Of a DNA stretch of 17,202 bases, positions 1 through 7,399 are shown in pieces; positions within the stretch are counted from its first letter, which is position 1, and each line of letters opens with the position of its first letter. Location: NCBI GenBank assembly GCA_964585575.1, contig CAZPEM010000068.1, positions 1-17,202 on the forward strand. Direction: 5' to 3'. Made by a program: the position numbers and the translations under genes. The stretch comes from UBA4655 sp964585575. Its GTDB lineage: Bacteria > Planctomycetota > Planctomycetia > Pirellulales > UBA1268. The notes under the pieces are model-generated. The model was not told the origin of the DNA. It did not search any database and saw nothing but the letters and a program-made list of their open reading frames with translations.

Positions 1-359
1 AGTGCGAGCTCGGCAGCGTGATCGGCAAGGCGATCGGCAAGCTCTCGAAGGGCTATCGCCAGCGGGTGGGGATGGCGCAGGTGCTGCTCCACGAGCCCGA
101 CGTGCTGATCCTCGACGAGCCGACGAGCGGCCTCGACCCGAACCAGATCCGCGAGGTTCGCGAGACGATCCGGAGGCTCGGCGAGAGCAAGACGATCCTG
201 CTCTCGACGCACATCCTGCAGGAGGTGGAGGCGCTCGCCGACCGGGTGATCCTCATCTCCGAGGGAAGGCTCAAGTTCGACGGCACGCCCGCGGAGCTCC
301 GCCGCGAAGGTCGGCCGCTCGACGAGCGATTCCACGAGCTCACCCGGTCGGGGAAATGA
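1..359 (+). CDS. ABC transporter ATP-binding protein, 3' end only
   Basis: This is the C-terminal ~118 residues of an ABC ATPase whose start lies left of the window; the reading frame runs from base 3 to a TGA at 357-359. Visible motifs are the signature loop LSKGY (bases 42-56, in the place of LSGGQ), Walker B with catalytic glutamate VLILDEP (102-122), the D-loop SGLD and the H-loop STH (around 202-210). The Walker A motif is outside the window. LSKGY with DEPTSGLDP is typical of the NatA/CcmA/GldA class that pairs with ABC-2 permeases. The protein should hydrolyse ATP at the inner face of the cytoplasmic membrane to drive the permease encoded next. The gap to that permease is 129 bp and both genes share a strand, so co-transcription is likely. 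The family is certain; the transported substrate is unknown. Confidence 0.93.
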   Translation, partial: CELGSVIGKAIGKLSKGYRQRVGMAQVLLHEPDVLILDEPTSGLDPNQIREVRETIRRLGESKTILLSTHILQEVEALADRVILISEGRLKFDGTPAELRREGRPLDERFHELTRSGK

Positions 360-405
360 CGTTTCCCGTGGCCGGAAGTGGCGCGGCGGAAAGCCCGGCG
401 GCGAA

Positions 406-465
406 ACCAACCTGGATCTGACCAACCTGGATCTGACAGTGATGGACCCGATTGTGATGGACCCG
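406..465 (+). repeat. 15-bp tandem repeat, four units, between ATPase and permease genes
   Basis: Four consecutive 15-bp units lie in the gap between the ATPase stop and the permease start. Units 1 and 2 (406-420, 421-435) are identical (accaacctggatctg). Units 3 and 4 (436-450, 451-465) are near-identical to each other (gtgatggacccg core) and share a TGGAYCYG core with the first two. The pattern suggests two successive duplications. If the upstream GTG at 378 were used, the repeat would encode a five-residue QPGSD/DGPD period, but the ribosome binding site argues that it is non-coding. Confidence 0.85.
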
Positions 466-470
466 ACAGT

Positions 471-478
471 GAGAGAGG
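471..478 (+). promoter_or_regulatory. Ribosome binding site for the ABC-2/GldG fusion gene
   Basis: GAGAGAGG sits 10 nt before the ATG at 489. It supports that ATG over the in-frame GTG at 378, whose extension is only the low-complexity product of the 15-bp repeat. Confidence 0.55.
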
Positions 479-488
479 CATTCGCATC

Positions 489-3206
489 ATGAAGTGGCAC
501 GTTCTCGACGCCGTGTTCAAGCGGAACTTCGTGGCGTATTTCTCCAACCCGACCGGCTACGTCTTCATCTGCGTATTCGTGCTCCTCGGGTCGCTGGCCG
601 CCTTCTGGCCGCCGGAGTTCTTCAACTCGAATCTCGCGAACCTCGACCAGCTCAACCGCTACCTGCCGTCGATCCTGCTCGTGTTCATCCCGGCGATCAC
701 GATGAGCGTCTGGGCGGAGGAGCGACGGCAGGGCACCGACGAGCTGCTCCTGACGCTGCCGGCGAGCGACTGGGAGGTGGTCTTCGGGAAGTACCTGGCG
801 ACCGTCGGGATCTTCACGGTGGCGCTTCTCTTCTCGATGGTCTGCAACGTGATCATCCTGCTGCGGTGGGGCACGCCCGACGCCGGCCTCTTCTTCACCA
901 ACTACCTCGGCTACTGGTTCACCGGCCTCGCCATGCTCGCGATCGGGATGGTGGCGAGCTTCCTCACGAGCAACCTGACGGTCGGCTTCATCCTCGGCAT
1001 GCTCTTCAACGCCCCCCTGGCCCTCGCCGACCGCGCGGGCCTCGTGATGGGGCAGCGGGCCGCGGAGCGGATGCGGTCGTGGAGCCTCGCGGAGCATTTC
1101 TCCGACTTCGGTCGCGGGGTCGTGAGCCTCTCGTCGATCGGCTTTTTCCTGGGGATCGTGGCGGTTTCCCTCTACGTGGCGATGGTTCTCATCGGCCGAC
1201 GGCACTGGAGCGGCCGGCGGGACGAGTCGGGAATGGGGCTCCATTACGTCGCACGGACGCTCGGGCTCGTCGCGGCGGCCGTGGGCGCCGTGCTCCTCGT
1301 GCGGGCCTTCGACGTGCGGGCCGACCTCTCGCAGGAGCAGATCAGCTCGCTCGCCCCCGACACCCGCAAGCTGCTGAAGTCGATCGATCCGAAGCGGTCG
1401 GTGGACGTCACCGCCTACATCAGCCCGCAGGTGCCGGAAGACTACGCGCAGACCAGGCTGACGCTCCTCAACATGCTGCGGCAGTTCGAGCGGCTCGGCC
1501 GGGGAAAGGTGAAGGTCGAGATCATCACCACCGAGCCCAAGAGCGAGGCGGCGGCTCTCGCGAGCCGGCAGTTCGGGATCGAGCCGGTGAGCGTGCTCTC
1601 GCGGGTGCGGGGGACGTACCGGGAGGAGGAGATCTTCCTGGGATGCGGTTTCACCAGCGGCCTCGAGAAGGTCGTCGTGCCCTTCTTCGACCGCGGCACT
1701 CCTGTGGAATACGAGCTCATCCGCTCGATCTGCACGGCCGCGCAGCAAAAGCGGAAGCGGCTCGGCGTTCTTGCGACCGACGCCGATCTCTTCGGCGGCT
1801 TCGACCCGATGAGTGGGGCCCAGCGGCCTCGGCAGCCGGTGCTCGAGGAGCTCGAGAAGCAGTACGACGTCGTCAGGGTGGATGCGTCGGCGCCGATCAC
1901 GGAGACCTACGACGCCCTCCTCGCCGTGCAGCCCTCGTCGCTCGGGCCCGAGCAGATGGCGAATTTCGTGGCGGCCGTCCGTGCCGGGCAGCCGGTGGCG
2001 ATCTTCGAGGACCCGCTGCCGGTGCTCATGACGGGCGTGCCGGGAACGGGGCAGCCGAGGCGTGGGCCGGGCGGCCCGATGGCGATGTTCCAGCCGCAGG
2101 GGCAGCCCAAGGGGGATCTCGAGTCGCTGTGGCAGACGCTCGGCGTGAAGATGATCGCCCGCGAGGGGCGGCCGCTCATGGGGCAGATGGGCGGGTCGCC
2201 GCTCATCGTCTGGCAGGACTACAATCCTCACCCGAAGCTCGATCTGCCGAGCCAGTTCGTCTTCGTCGATTCCAGCCTCGACGACGGCGGCCAGTCCGCC
2301 TTCAACGAGCGGCAGCCGATCACGTCGGGCCTCCAGGAACTGCTCTTCCCGTTCCCCGGCGGATTCGACAAGGCGGAGGCCGCCGACGTTCAGTGGACAC
2401 CGCTCGTCCGCACCGGTCTTCGCTCAGGCACGATCGAGGTCGAGCAGGTGATGGCCAACCGGGGCGGCATGCGGCAGCTCCGCGGTTTCGAGAAACCGGC
2501 CCGCACGTCGATGGTGCTCGCGGCGGCGGTCGAACGGAAGGCCGGCGACTCGTCGGATGCGAAGCCGATCCGGGCCATCGTGGTCGCCGACATCGACCTC
2601 ATGGACGGACGGATCTTCGGCCTCCGGAACCGGCCCGACGAGGTCTTCTCGCTCGACTTCGACAACGTCTCCTTCGTGCTCAACGCGCTCGACGAGCTCG
2701 CCGGCGATGACCGGTTCCTCGACATCCGCAAGCGGAAGCCGAAGCACCGCACGCTCGAGCGGATCGAGTCCGCCGTCGTCGATGCCCGGGAGCAGGCCGA
2801 CCGCAAGCGCCAGAAGTTCAACGAGGAGTTCGACAAGGCCGAGCAGAGCGAGAACGACCGCATGCGGAAGGAGATCTCGGAGTTCGAGAAGAAGATCAAG
2901 GATCTCGAGTCGCGGGAGGATGCCGATCCCCAGGCTGCGATGCAGGCCCTCCAGCAGCTCGCCAGCCGCCAGCGGATCGCGCAGCGGCGGCTCGACACGA
3001 AGATCGAGCAGCTCAAGCGGACTCGCGACGTCGAGGTCGCGGCCGTGGAGCGGCAGCTTGCCGAGGATATCCGCAGGGAGCAGGACCGCCAGAAGTGGCT
3101 GGCCGTTCTGCTGCCGCCGATTCCGCCGCTCGTCGTCGCATTCTTCGTCTACTTCAAGCGGCGGGCGGCCGAGCGGGTCGGCGTGTCACGGTCTCGGCTG
3201 CGGTAA
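489..3206 (+). CDS. ABC-2 permease fused to GldG-like auxiliary domain
   Basis: The predicted protein has 905 residues in two parts. Residues 1-245 form an ABC-2 permease with hydrophobic segments near 20-40, 58-76, 100-123, 138-180 and 215-242. A further membrane helix (about 255-272) leads into a GldG-like extracytoplasmic domain (ABC_transp_aux type) that opens with RADLSQEQISSLAPDTRKLL. The C-terminal part contains a long charged coiled coil (about 750-868), a final membrane helix (870-889) and a basic tail. In Bacteroidetes GldF and GldG are separate proteins; here both functions lie in one chain. The cognate ATPase is encoded just upstream and a DUF4340 protein follows. The start at 489 is chosen because the homology begins at MKWHVLDAVFKRNF and a Shine-Dalgarno precedes it. 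By family it is the membrane part of an ABC system for export or envelope work. The substrate is unknown, and gliding should not be inferred from the name. Confidence 0.9.
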   Translation: MKWHVLDAVFKRNFVAYFSNPTGYVFICVFVLLGSLAAFWPPEFFNSNLANLDQLNRYLPSILLVFIPAITMSVWAEERRQGTDELLLTLPASDWEVVFGKYLATVGIFTVALLFSMVCNVIILLRWGTPDAGLFFTNYLGYWFTGLAMLAIGMVASFLTSNLTVGFILGMLFNAPLALADRAGLVMGQRAAERMRSWSLAEHFSDFGRGVVSLSSIGFFLGIVAVSLYVAMVLIGRRHWSGRRDESGMGLHYVARTLGLVAAAVGAVLLVRAFDVRADLSQEQISSLAPDTRKLLKSIDPKRSVDVTAYISPQVPEDYAQTRLTLLNMLRQFERLGRGKVKVEIITTEPKSEAAALASRQFGIEPVSVLSRVRGTYREEEIFLGCGFTSGLEKVVVPFFDRGTPVEYELIRSICTAAQQKRKRLGVLATDADLFGGFDPMSGAQRPRQPVLEELEKQYDVVRVDASAPITETYDALLAVQPSSLGPEQMANFVAAVRAGQPVAIFEDPLPVLMTGVPGTGQPRRGPGGPMAMFQPQGQPKGDLESLWQTLGVKMIAREGRPLMGQMGGSPLIVWQDYNPHPKLDLPSQFVFVDSSLDDGGQSAFNERQPITSGLQELLFPFPGGFDKAEAADVQWTPLVRTGLRSGTIEVEQVMANRGGMRQLRGFEKPARTSMVLAAAVERKAGDSSDAKPIRAIVVADIDLMDGRIFGLRNRPDEVFSLDFDNVSFVLNALDELAGDDRFLDIRKRKPKHRTLERIESAVVDAREQADRKRQKFNEEFDKAEQSENDRMRKEISEFEKKIKDLESREDADPQAAMQALQQLASRQRIAQRRLDTKIEQLKRTRDVEVAAVERQLAEDIRREQDRQKWLAVLLPPIPPLVVAFFVYFKRRAAERVGVSRSRLR

Positions 3207-3221
3207 AGGAGGGATTTCTCG

Positions 3222-4976
3222 ATGGAATCGCACGGTTCTCAAGGCGGTCTCTCGCCGGTGATGCGAACGACCGCGACCTACCTGCTCGCAGGCTTCGGCC
3301 TGCTGCTTTTGGGCGCGGCGGTGCAGCCGCGGTTCAAGGCCGCCAGAGTGCAGTCCGAGGCGGAACGGATCCTCTTTCCCGAACTCTCCGACGCCTCGAA
3401 GGCCGCGGGGCTTCGGATCGTCCGCTACGACGACGAGCTTGCGACCCTTCGGGAATTCAAGGTCGTGCAGGCGCCGAATGGCGTGTGGGTGCTCCCCTCG
3501 CACGACAACTACCCGGCCGACGCGAAGGACCAGCTCGCGGGGGCGGCGACGGAGCTCGTCGATCTGCAGTCGATCGAGGTCGTTTCCCAGTCGCCGGGCG
3601 ACCACGAGGGCTTCGGCGTGATCGAGCCCGATCCCGAGAAGCTCAAGCCCGGCATGACCGGCGTCGGCGAGCTCGTCGAGATCAGCGACGCCTCGGGCGG
3701 CAAACTCGCCCGGCTCATCGTCGGCAAGGAAGTGAAGAAGACCGGCGACGCCGCCGTCGGCGGCAGGCCGCAGCGGTACGTCCGCAAGGCCGGGCAGGAT
3801 CCGGTCTACGTGGTCGAGCTCGCCCTCGACAAGTTTCCCACCGACTTCGGCAAATGGATCGAGAAGGACCTCCTCAAGCTCTCGCCATGGGACGTCCGGC
3901 GGGTCGTGCTCGACGACTACGCGCTCGCAGCGGTCGAGGTGGGCGGCGAGCTCCGCGTCGAGCAGCAGCGAAAGAACCGGATCGAACTCGGCTACGACGA
4001 CAAGGATGCGAAGTGGTCGCTCGTGAAGCTCGAGGTGTTCGACCCGAACCAGCCGTCGGCGAAGCCGAAGGAGGAGAAGCTCGGCGAGAATGAGGAGCTC
4101 GCCTCCACGAAGCTCAACTCGCTGCGAGACGCCCTCGGCGACCTCAAGATCATCGACGTCGCTCGCAAGCCGGCCGGACTCTCCGCCGATCTCAAGGCCG
4201 AAAAGAGCTTCATGGGCGACGAGGCTGCCCGCAGGTCGCTTCAGCAGCGAGGCTTCCTCCCGCGGCTTAACGGCGACATCCAGTCTTCCAACGGCGAGAC
4301 GATCATCGGCATGAAGAACGGCGTCGAGTACGTGCTGCGGTTCGGGGCGACGACATCGGTCGCCACCGACGGCAAGGAAGACAAGAAGGAAGACGGCGAG
4401 AAGAAGGAAGCCGACCCGAAGGAAGACGGCGGTGAGACCGGTGGGCGATACGTGCTCGTCATGGCCCGCTTCAACGAGTCGCTCCTGGAGAAGCCGAAGC
4501 TCGAGGCCGTGCCGGAGGCTCCCGCCGAGAAGGCCGCCGAGCCCGCCAAGGAAGAGCCGGAGAAAAAGGACACGGGCCGCGTCGATGGCCGCTCCCCGTT
4601 CCGCCTGGTTGCCCTGCGTGCCGATGACGCCGATGCGAAGTCGTCCGGCGGGTCGGCCGACGGTGCGAAGAAGGAGCCCTCGACCGCCGACACGCTCAAG
4701 GCGGCCGACGAGGCCGAGGCGAAGATGCAGGCCGCGATCGAGGAGCGGCGGCGGGTCGAAAGGGAGAACCGCCGCAAGCAGGACGAGTACGAAGAGAAGA
4801 TGAAGGCGGCGAAGAAGAAGGTCCGCGAGCTCAACAACCGCTTCGCCGACTGGTATTACGTCGTTTCGGACAAGGAGTATGCAAAGATCCATCTCGGCCG
4901 CGCCGACATCGTGAAGGCGAAGGAGAAGGCCGACGCCGTCAAGGACGACGGACCGAGGGACGCGGCGAAGCCCTGA
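3222..4976 (+). CDS. DUF4340 domain-containing membrane-anchored protein
   Basis: The predicted protein has 584 residues. A short N-terminus is followed by one hydrophobic helix (about 16-36, YLLAGFGLLLLGAAV), so the bulk should lie outside the cytoplasm, anchored in the inner membrane. Residues ~50-330 match the DUF4340 style: a VRYDDELATLREFKV-type strand region, VWVLPSHDNYPADA, and a later PVYVVELALDKF segment. A Lys/Glu/Asp-rich linker (about 385-406) and an Ala/Glu/Pro-rich stretch follow, then a charged coiled coil (about 493-540) and a lysine-rich C-terminus. The start has a near-perfect Shine-Dalgarno (AAGGAGGG, 3206-3213, 8 nt upstream) that abuts the stop of the permease gene, so translation is probably coupled. 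DUF4340 proteins commonly follow GldG-type genes. The molecular role is unknown; an accessory or substrate-contacting subunit is an inference. Confidence 0.87.
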   Translation: MESHGSQGGLSPVMRTTATYLLAGFGLLLLGAAVQPRFKAARVQSEAERILFPELSDASKAAGLRIVRYDDELATLREFKVVQAPNGVWVLPSHDNYPADAKDQLAGAATELVDLQSIEVVSQSPGDHEGFGVIEPDPEKLKPGMTGVGELVEISDASGGKLARLIVGKEVKKTGDAAVGGRPQRYVRKAGQDPVYVVELALDKFPTDFGKWIEKDLLKLSPWDVRRVVLDDYALAAVEVGGELRVEQQRKNRIELGYDDKDAKWSLVKLEVFDPNQPSAKPKEEKLGENEELASTKLNSLRDALGDLKIIDVARKPAGLSADLKAEKSFMGDEAARRSLQQRGFLPRLNGDIQSSNGETIIGMKNGVEYVLRFGATTSVATDGKEDKKEDGEKKEADPKEDGGETGGRYVLVMARFNESLLEKPKLEAVPEAPAEKAAEPAKEEPEKKDTGRVDGRSPFRLVALRADDADAKSSGGSADGAKKEPSTADTLKAADEAEAKMQAAIEERRRVERENRRKQDEYEEKMKAAKKKVRELNNRFADWYYVVSDKEYAKIHLGRADIVKAKEKADAVKDDGPRDAAKP

Positions 4977-4992
4977 TCAAGCGTGCTCGTTC

Positions 4993-5200
4993 GGGGCTGC
5001 CCGTGCTCATCGCAGGACGCTAACTGCGGGCTCGGGGTTGCCCGTATCCCCTTGCCGGACGCTCGCTGCGCACATCCTGTGCTTCGCTCGCTCGGAGCTG
5101 CCTGCGCTCCGGCATCCTGCCTCCGCTGGTCAGCTACGCCGTCTCAGGGACACGGGCAACTCCTCGCGGTCAACTCGTAGAGGTGGGCACGGGCAGCCCC
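4993..5200. repeat. Nested inverted repeat of a GGGGYTGCCCGT motif
   Basis: The 12-mer GGGGCTGCCCGT occurs at 4993-5004 and GGGGTTGCCCGT at 5034-5045. Reverse-complement versions are ACGGGCAACTCC at 5152-5163 and ACGGGCAGCCCC at 5189-5200. The outer two match perfectly over 14 bp (4993-5006 with 5187-5200); the inner two match at 11 of 12 positions. The variable C/T position is matched within each nested pair. The two minus copies share a further flank of the form CTCRCGGTC. The arrangement would allow a large two-tier stem in RNA or single-stranded DNA. Confidence 0.75.
5031..5110 (+). repeat. Dispersed intergenic repeat, copy A
   Basis: This ~80-bp sequence aligns with 17122-17202 over its full length, with about nine substitutions and one single-base gap. 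It contains a small hairpin (GCACA at 5070-5074, loop TCC, TGTGC at 5078-5082) and a second GGAGC/GCTCC hairpin (5094-5110). A degenerate partial copy of its first ~35 bases precedes it (about 4991-5026). It lies 55 bp behind the DUF4340 stop codon. The identity of the two copies is seen directly; that they belong to a larger genomic family is inferred. Confidence 0.8.
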
Positions 5201-5226
5201 TCACGGTCCGGAGTGTTGCACCGATA

Positions 5227-5383
5227 CGGAAGCCCGAGGCGCGAGCCAAGAGGGGCGTTGAGGAAGCCCTGTGCGTGGATGCCCGGTCACACGCGACCTC
5301 GCCCCCAAACTCGTCTGAATCGCGACCGACCGGTGATTGGACGCCAAGCCAACTCCCCTCTCGGCCTACGCCTCGGGCTTCCG
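5227..5383. repeat. 34-bp imperfect inverted repeat with 89-bp centre
   Basis: The left arm (5227-5260) and the reverse complement of the right arm (5350-5383) agree at 29 of 34 positions, including 15 contiguous bases (cggaagcccgaggcg) at the outer end. The 89-bp centre shows no recognisable coding sequence. No clear target-site duplication flanks the element. It could be a MITE-like or REP-like element, or a bidirectional transcription end. The sequence does not decide between these. Confidence 0.8.
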
Positions 5384-5422
5384 GGAATTTCAACGGTCCG
5401 CCTGCAGGCAAACTTGCAGTCC

Positions 5423-6070
5423 TCACGGGGCGAGGCGTTCGATCAGCCACCGGCCGCCGGCGTCGCGGCGGAATTGCAGCCGATCGTGGAGCCGGCTCGG
5501 GCGGCCCTGCCAGAACTCGATCCGATCGGGCACGAGCCTGAAGCCGCCCCAGTGGGCCGGCCGCGGGATCGCGGTGTCGTCGGGGTGCTCGGCCCGGAAG
5601 CGGTTCACGAGATCCTCGAGCGAACGGCGGTCGGGGATCACCTGACTCTGCGGCGAGCTCCAGGCGCCGATCCGCGAGCCGCTCGGCCGGCTGTGGAAGT
5701 AGGCGTCGCTCTCGGCGGCGGTCGTCCGCTCGACGCGTCCCTCGATCCGCACCTGCCGCTCGAACTCCGCCCAGTGGAACGTAACCGCCGCGTGGGGGTT
5801 GGCGGCGAGTTCCCGCCCCTTGCGGCTGTCGTAGTTGGTGAAGAAGCAGAAGCCGCGGGAATCGAAGCCGCGGAGGAGCACGACCCGGGCCGACGGACGG
5901 CCGTCGGGCGTGGCGGTGGAGAGCGTCATCGCCTCCGGCTCCGGGATGCCCGCCGCCACCGCCGCGTCGTACCAGGCGGCGAACTGCCTGAAGGGGTCGC
6001 GGTCGATCGATGCCTCGTCGAGCGACCCCCGCTCGTATTCCTTGCGGGCGTGGGTGGTTCTCGGCTCCAT
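5423..6070 (-). CDS. pdxH: Pyridoxamine/pyridoxine 5'-phosphate oxidase
   Basis: The predicted protein has 215 residues, the usual size for this FMN enzyme, which oxidises pyridoxine or pyridoxamine 5'-phosphate to pyridoxal 5'-phosphate in vitamin B6 synthesis and salvage. Family hallmarks occur in order: EPEAMTLSTATPDGRPSARVVLL, FFTNYDSRKGRELAANP, a VRIEGRVER segment, SRPSGSRIGAWSSPQSQVI, and the C-terminal signature WGGFRLVPDRIEFWQGR followed by RLHDR and a final RW-IERLAP. The open frame runs further upstream, but the ATG at 6070-6068 is preceded by AGGAG at 8 nt and begins at the expected N-terminus. It appears to be a single-gene unit, divergent from the outer-membrane gene that starts at 6326. 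Confidence 0.97.
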   Translation of the reverse strand: MEPRTTHARKEYERGSLDEASIDRDPFRQFAAWYDAAVAAGIPEPEAMTLSTATPDGRPSARVVLLRGFDSRGFCFFTNYDSRKGRELAANPHAAVTFHWAEFERQVRIEGRVERTTAAESDAYFHSRPSGSRIGAWSSPQSQVIPDRRSLEDLVNRFRAEHPDDTAIPRPAHWGGFRLVPDRIEFWQGRPSRLHDRLQFRRDAGGRWLIERLAP

Positions 6071-6078
6071 GACGTTCG

Positions 6079-6083
6079 CTCCT
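6079..6083 (-). promoter_or_regulatory. Ribosome binding site of pdxH
   Basis: AGGAG on the minus strand, 8 nt before the ATG at 6070-6068. It fixes the pdxH start against the much longer upstream open frame. Confidence 0.65.
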
Positions 6084-6325
6084 GACGGTCGGGTGAACCT
6101 CAATGGTAGTCGACTCCGACCGTTGGCGGGCCGGTCCGGCAGACCCTGACCGCTGTGCCGGTCGTGCCGCTCGGAGTCCTGTCGGTCCGGAAGCCCCTGA
6201 CGGCTCCCGCCATGCGGTCGGATGCCATGGAGCCCGTCCTGCCGACGACGTTTTGGGGGCGGCGAGCGGCGCTGGCTTGCGCGATGGGGACGCGGGTCGG
6301 GGCCTGCCGTTAGGGGGAAATCATC

Positions 6326-7378
6326 ATGCGAGGGATCGGTCGAACCGGTTTCGTGGGGGCTCGGCTGCTTGTGATCGGTCTTGCGGCCCTCTGCGGCATG
6401 TCGCGGGCGATGGCGGTGGACAGCCTGGCCGCGATCGGCGGCACGGCCGAGATCGAGAGCAGGATCGCGGCGCTCGAGGCCCAAGTCGCCGAGCAGTCTC
6501 AGGATCGCGACCGCGTGTCCGCGAGCACGGTGTCGTACCTGCCCCATTCCGACGATGCATCCTGCTGCGATTCCTGCCGGCCCTCGGTCGGCCGCGACTT
6601 CCTCGCAGGCCGCTGCCGCACGGCCGGCTACTACGGCGGCGCGGAGATTATGTGGCTCAAGCCGTTCTCGTCGGGCGTCACGCCCGTCCTCGTGGATGGG
6701 TCGTCGGCGAACGAGTTCCTGCCGGGCTGGCGGCTCTGGGGCGGCTACCAGAATTGCGACGGGCTCGGCTGGCGGGTGAACTGGTGGCAGTGGGACCAGT
6801 CTTCGACCGGCGTCAGCGACGTGATCTTCGATCAGCCGACGATCGTGGACACGCGGATCGTGTTCCAGAAGCTCGACCTGCTCGCCACGCAGATGGTCTC
6901 GTTTCGGAGTTGGGACCTGATGCTGCTCGGCGGCGTCACCTACGCCGGCAACCAGTTCGATTCCAGGATCGCGGATCCCTTCGGCCCGGAATTCATCGCC
7001 GGAGCGGCCCGGTTCGACGGCTGGGGTCTCACGACGGGACTTTTGGCCTACCGCGACATCCCCTGGCTTACGGGCCTGACGGGGTACGGCGGCGTCCAGT
7101 GGTCGGGCGTCTACGGCAACAGCGTCCTCGCCGAGACCGACGGCGTGGATTCCAACAGGATCGCCCTCAACGGCACGCTGCTCAACGTCCTGGAACTCAA
7201 GGTCGGCACCCAGTACGAACGCTGCATCGGCAAGGGGGCGATCGGCTTCGTCTCCGCCGGCTTCGAGGCGCAGTACTGGGCCGGCCTGGGAAGCCCGCTC
7301 TTCGGGGAGTTCTTCTTCCTGAACGGCAACAGCCTCGGGCTCGTCGGCTTCACGGTCGGCGCCGGCATCCGGCGGTGA
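6326..7378 (+). CDS. Putative outer-membrane beta-barrel protein
   Basis: The predicted protein has 350 residues. It starts with a signal peptide (hydrophobic 12-26, likely cleavage after AMA at residue 30), then a short coiled-coil segment (about 42-62), then a small cysteine cluster (C80, C81, C84, C97). The remainder, from YYGGAEIMWLKPF to the end, shows alternating hydrophobic/aromatic strands rich in Gly, Trp and Tyr and ends in GFTVGAGIRR, as a barrel closing strand would. It resembles the Lpg1974/BBP7 class of planctomycete pore-forming outer-membrane proteins, but the assignment rests on pattern, not on a diagnostic motif. The ATG at 6326 has AGGGGGA about 8 nt upstream. The gene converges with the DUF971 gene, with only 21 bp between their stop codons and no visible terminator. 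It probably acts as an outer-membrane porin or structural protein. Confidence 0.7.
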   Translation: MRGIGRTGFVGARLLVIGLAALCGMSRAMAVDSLAAIGGTAEIESRIAALEAQVAEQSQDRDRVSASTVSYLPHSDDASCCDSCRPSVGRDFLAGRCRTAGYYGGAEIMWLKPFSSGVTPVLVDGSSANEFLPGWRLWGGYQNCDGLGWRVNWWQWDQSSTGVSDVIFDQPTIVDTRIVFQKLDLLATQMVSFRSWDLMLLGGVTYAGNQFDSRIADPFGPEFIAGAARFDGWGLTTGLLAYRDIPWLTGLTGYGGVQWSGVYGNSVLAETDGVDSNRIALNGTLLNVLELKVGTQYERCIGKGAIGFVSAGFEAQYWAGLGSPLFGEFFFLNGNSLGLVGFTVGAGIRR

Positions 7379-7399
7379 GCCCGGCGTGACCGATCCCGC

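Larger units (their letters stand above)
4977..5422. other. Gene-free, repeat-built intergenic region
   Basis: This 446-bp stretch lies between the end of the DUF4340 gene and the end of pdxH, which converge on it. Open frames here have no recognisable protein and overlap inverted repeats on both strands. The left half (about 4991-5200) carries the GGGGYTGCCCGT motif family and one copy of a dispersed repeat. The right half (5227-5383) is a 34-bp imperfect inverted repeat with an 89-bp centre. No hairpin with a T-run like an intrinsic terminator is evident, so the repeats themselves may end or buffer the convergent transcripts. Confidence 0.75.

Noticed and set aside
378..488. In-frame GTG extension of the ABC permease gene
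   Set aside because: The extra 37 residues are the translation of the 15-bp tandem repeat plus Arg-rich sequence, and a ribosome binding site lies before the ATG at 489.
3186..4892. 568-residue minus-strand open frame
   Set aside because: It is an antisense shadow of the DUF4340 gene in high-GC DNA, with repetitive Leu/Val/Arg composition and no recognisable domain.
4977..5422. CRISPR array
   Set aside because: The repeats are inverted and irregular, without constant spacing or unique spacers, and no cas genes are present.
5183..6085. Plus-strand open frame across the repeat region and pdxH
   Set aside because: It is antisense to a clear pdxH gene and its first part is repeat sequence.
6071..6325. 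Possible structured leader or riboswitch upstream of pdxH
   Set aside because: Only short GC-rich inverted matches were seen (for example gactccga at 6112 with tcggagtc at 6171). None resembles a known riboswitch, and such pairs are expected by chance at this composition.
7379..7399. Intrinsic terminator between the convergent outer-membrane and DUF971 genes
   Set aside because: The 21-bp gap has no stem-loop or T-run.
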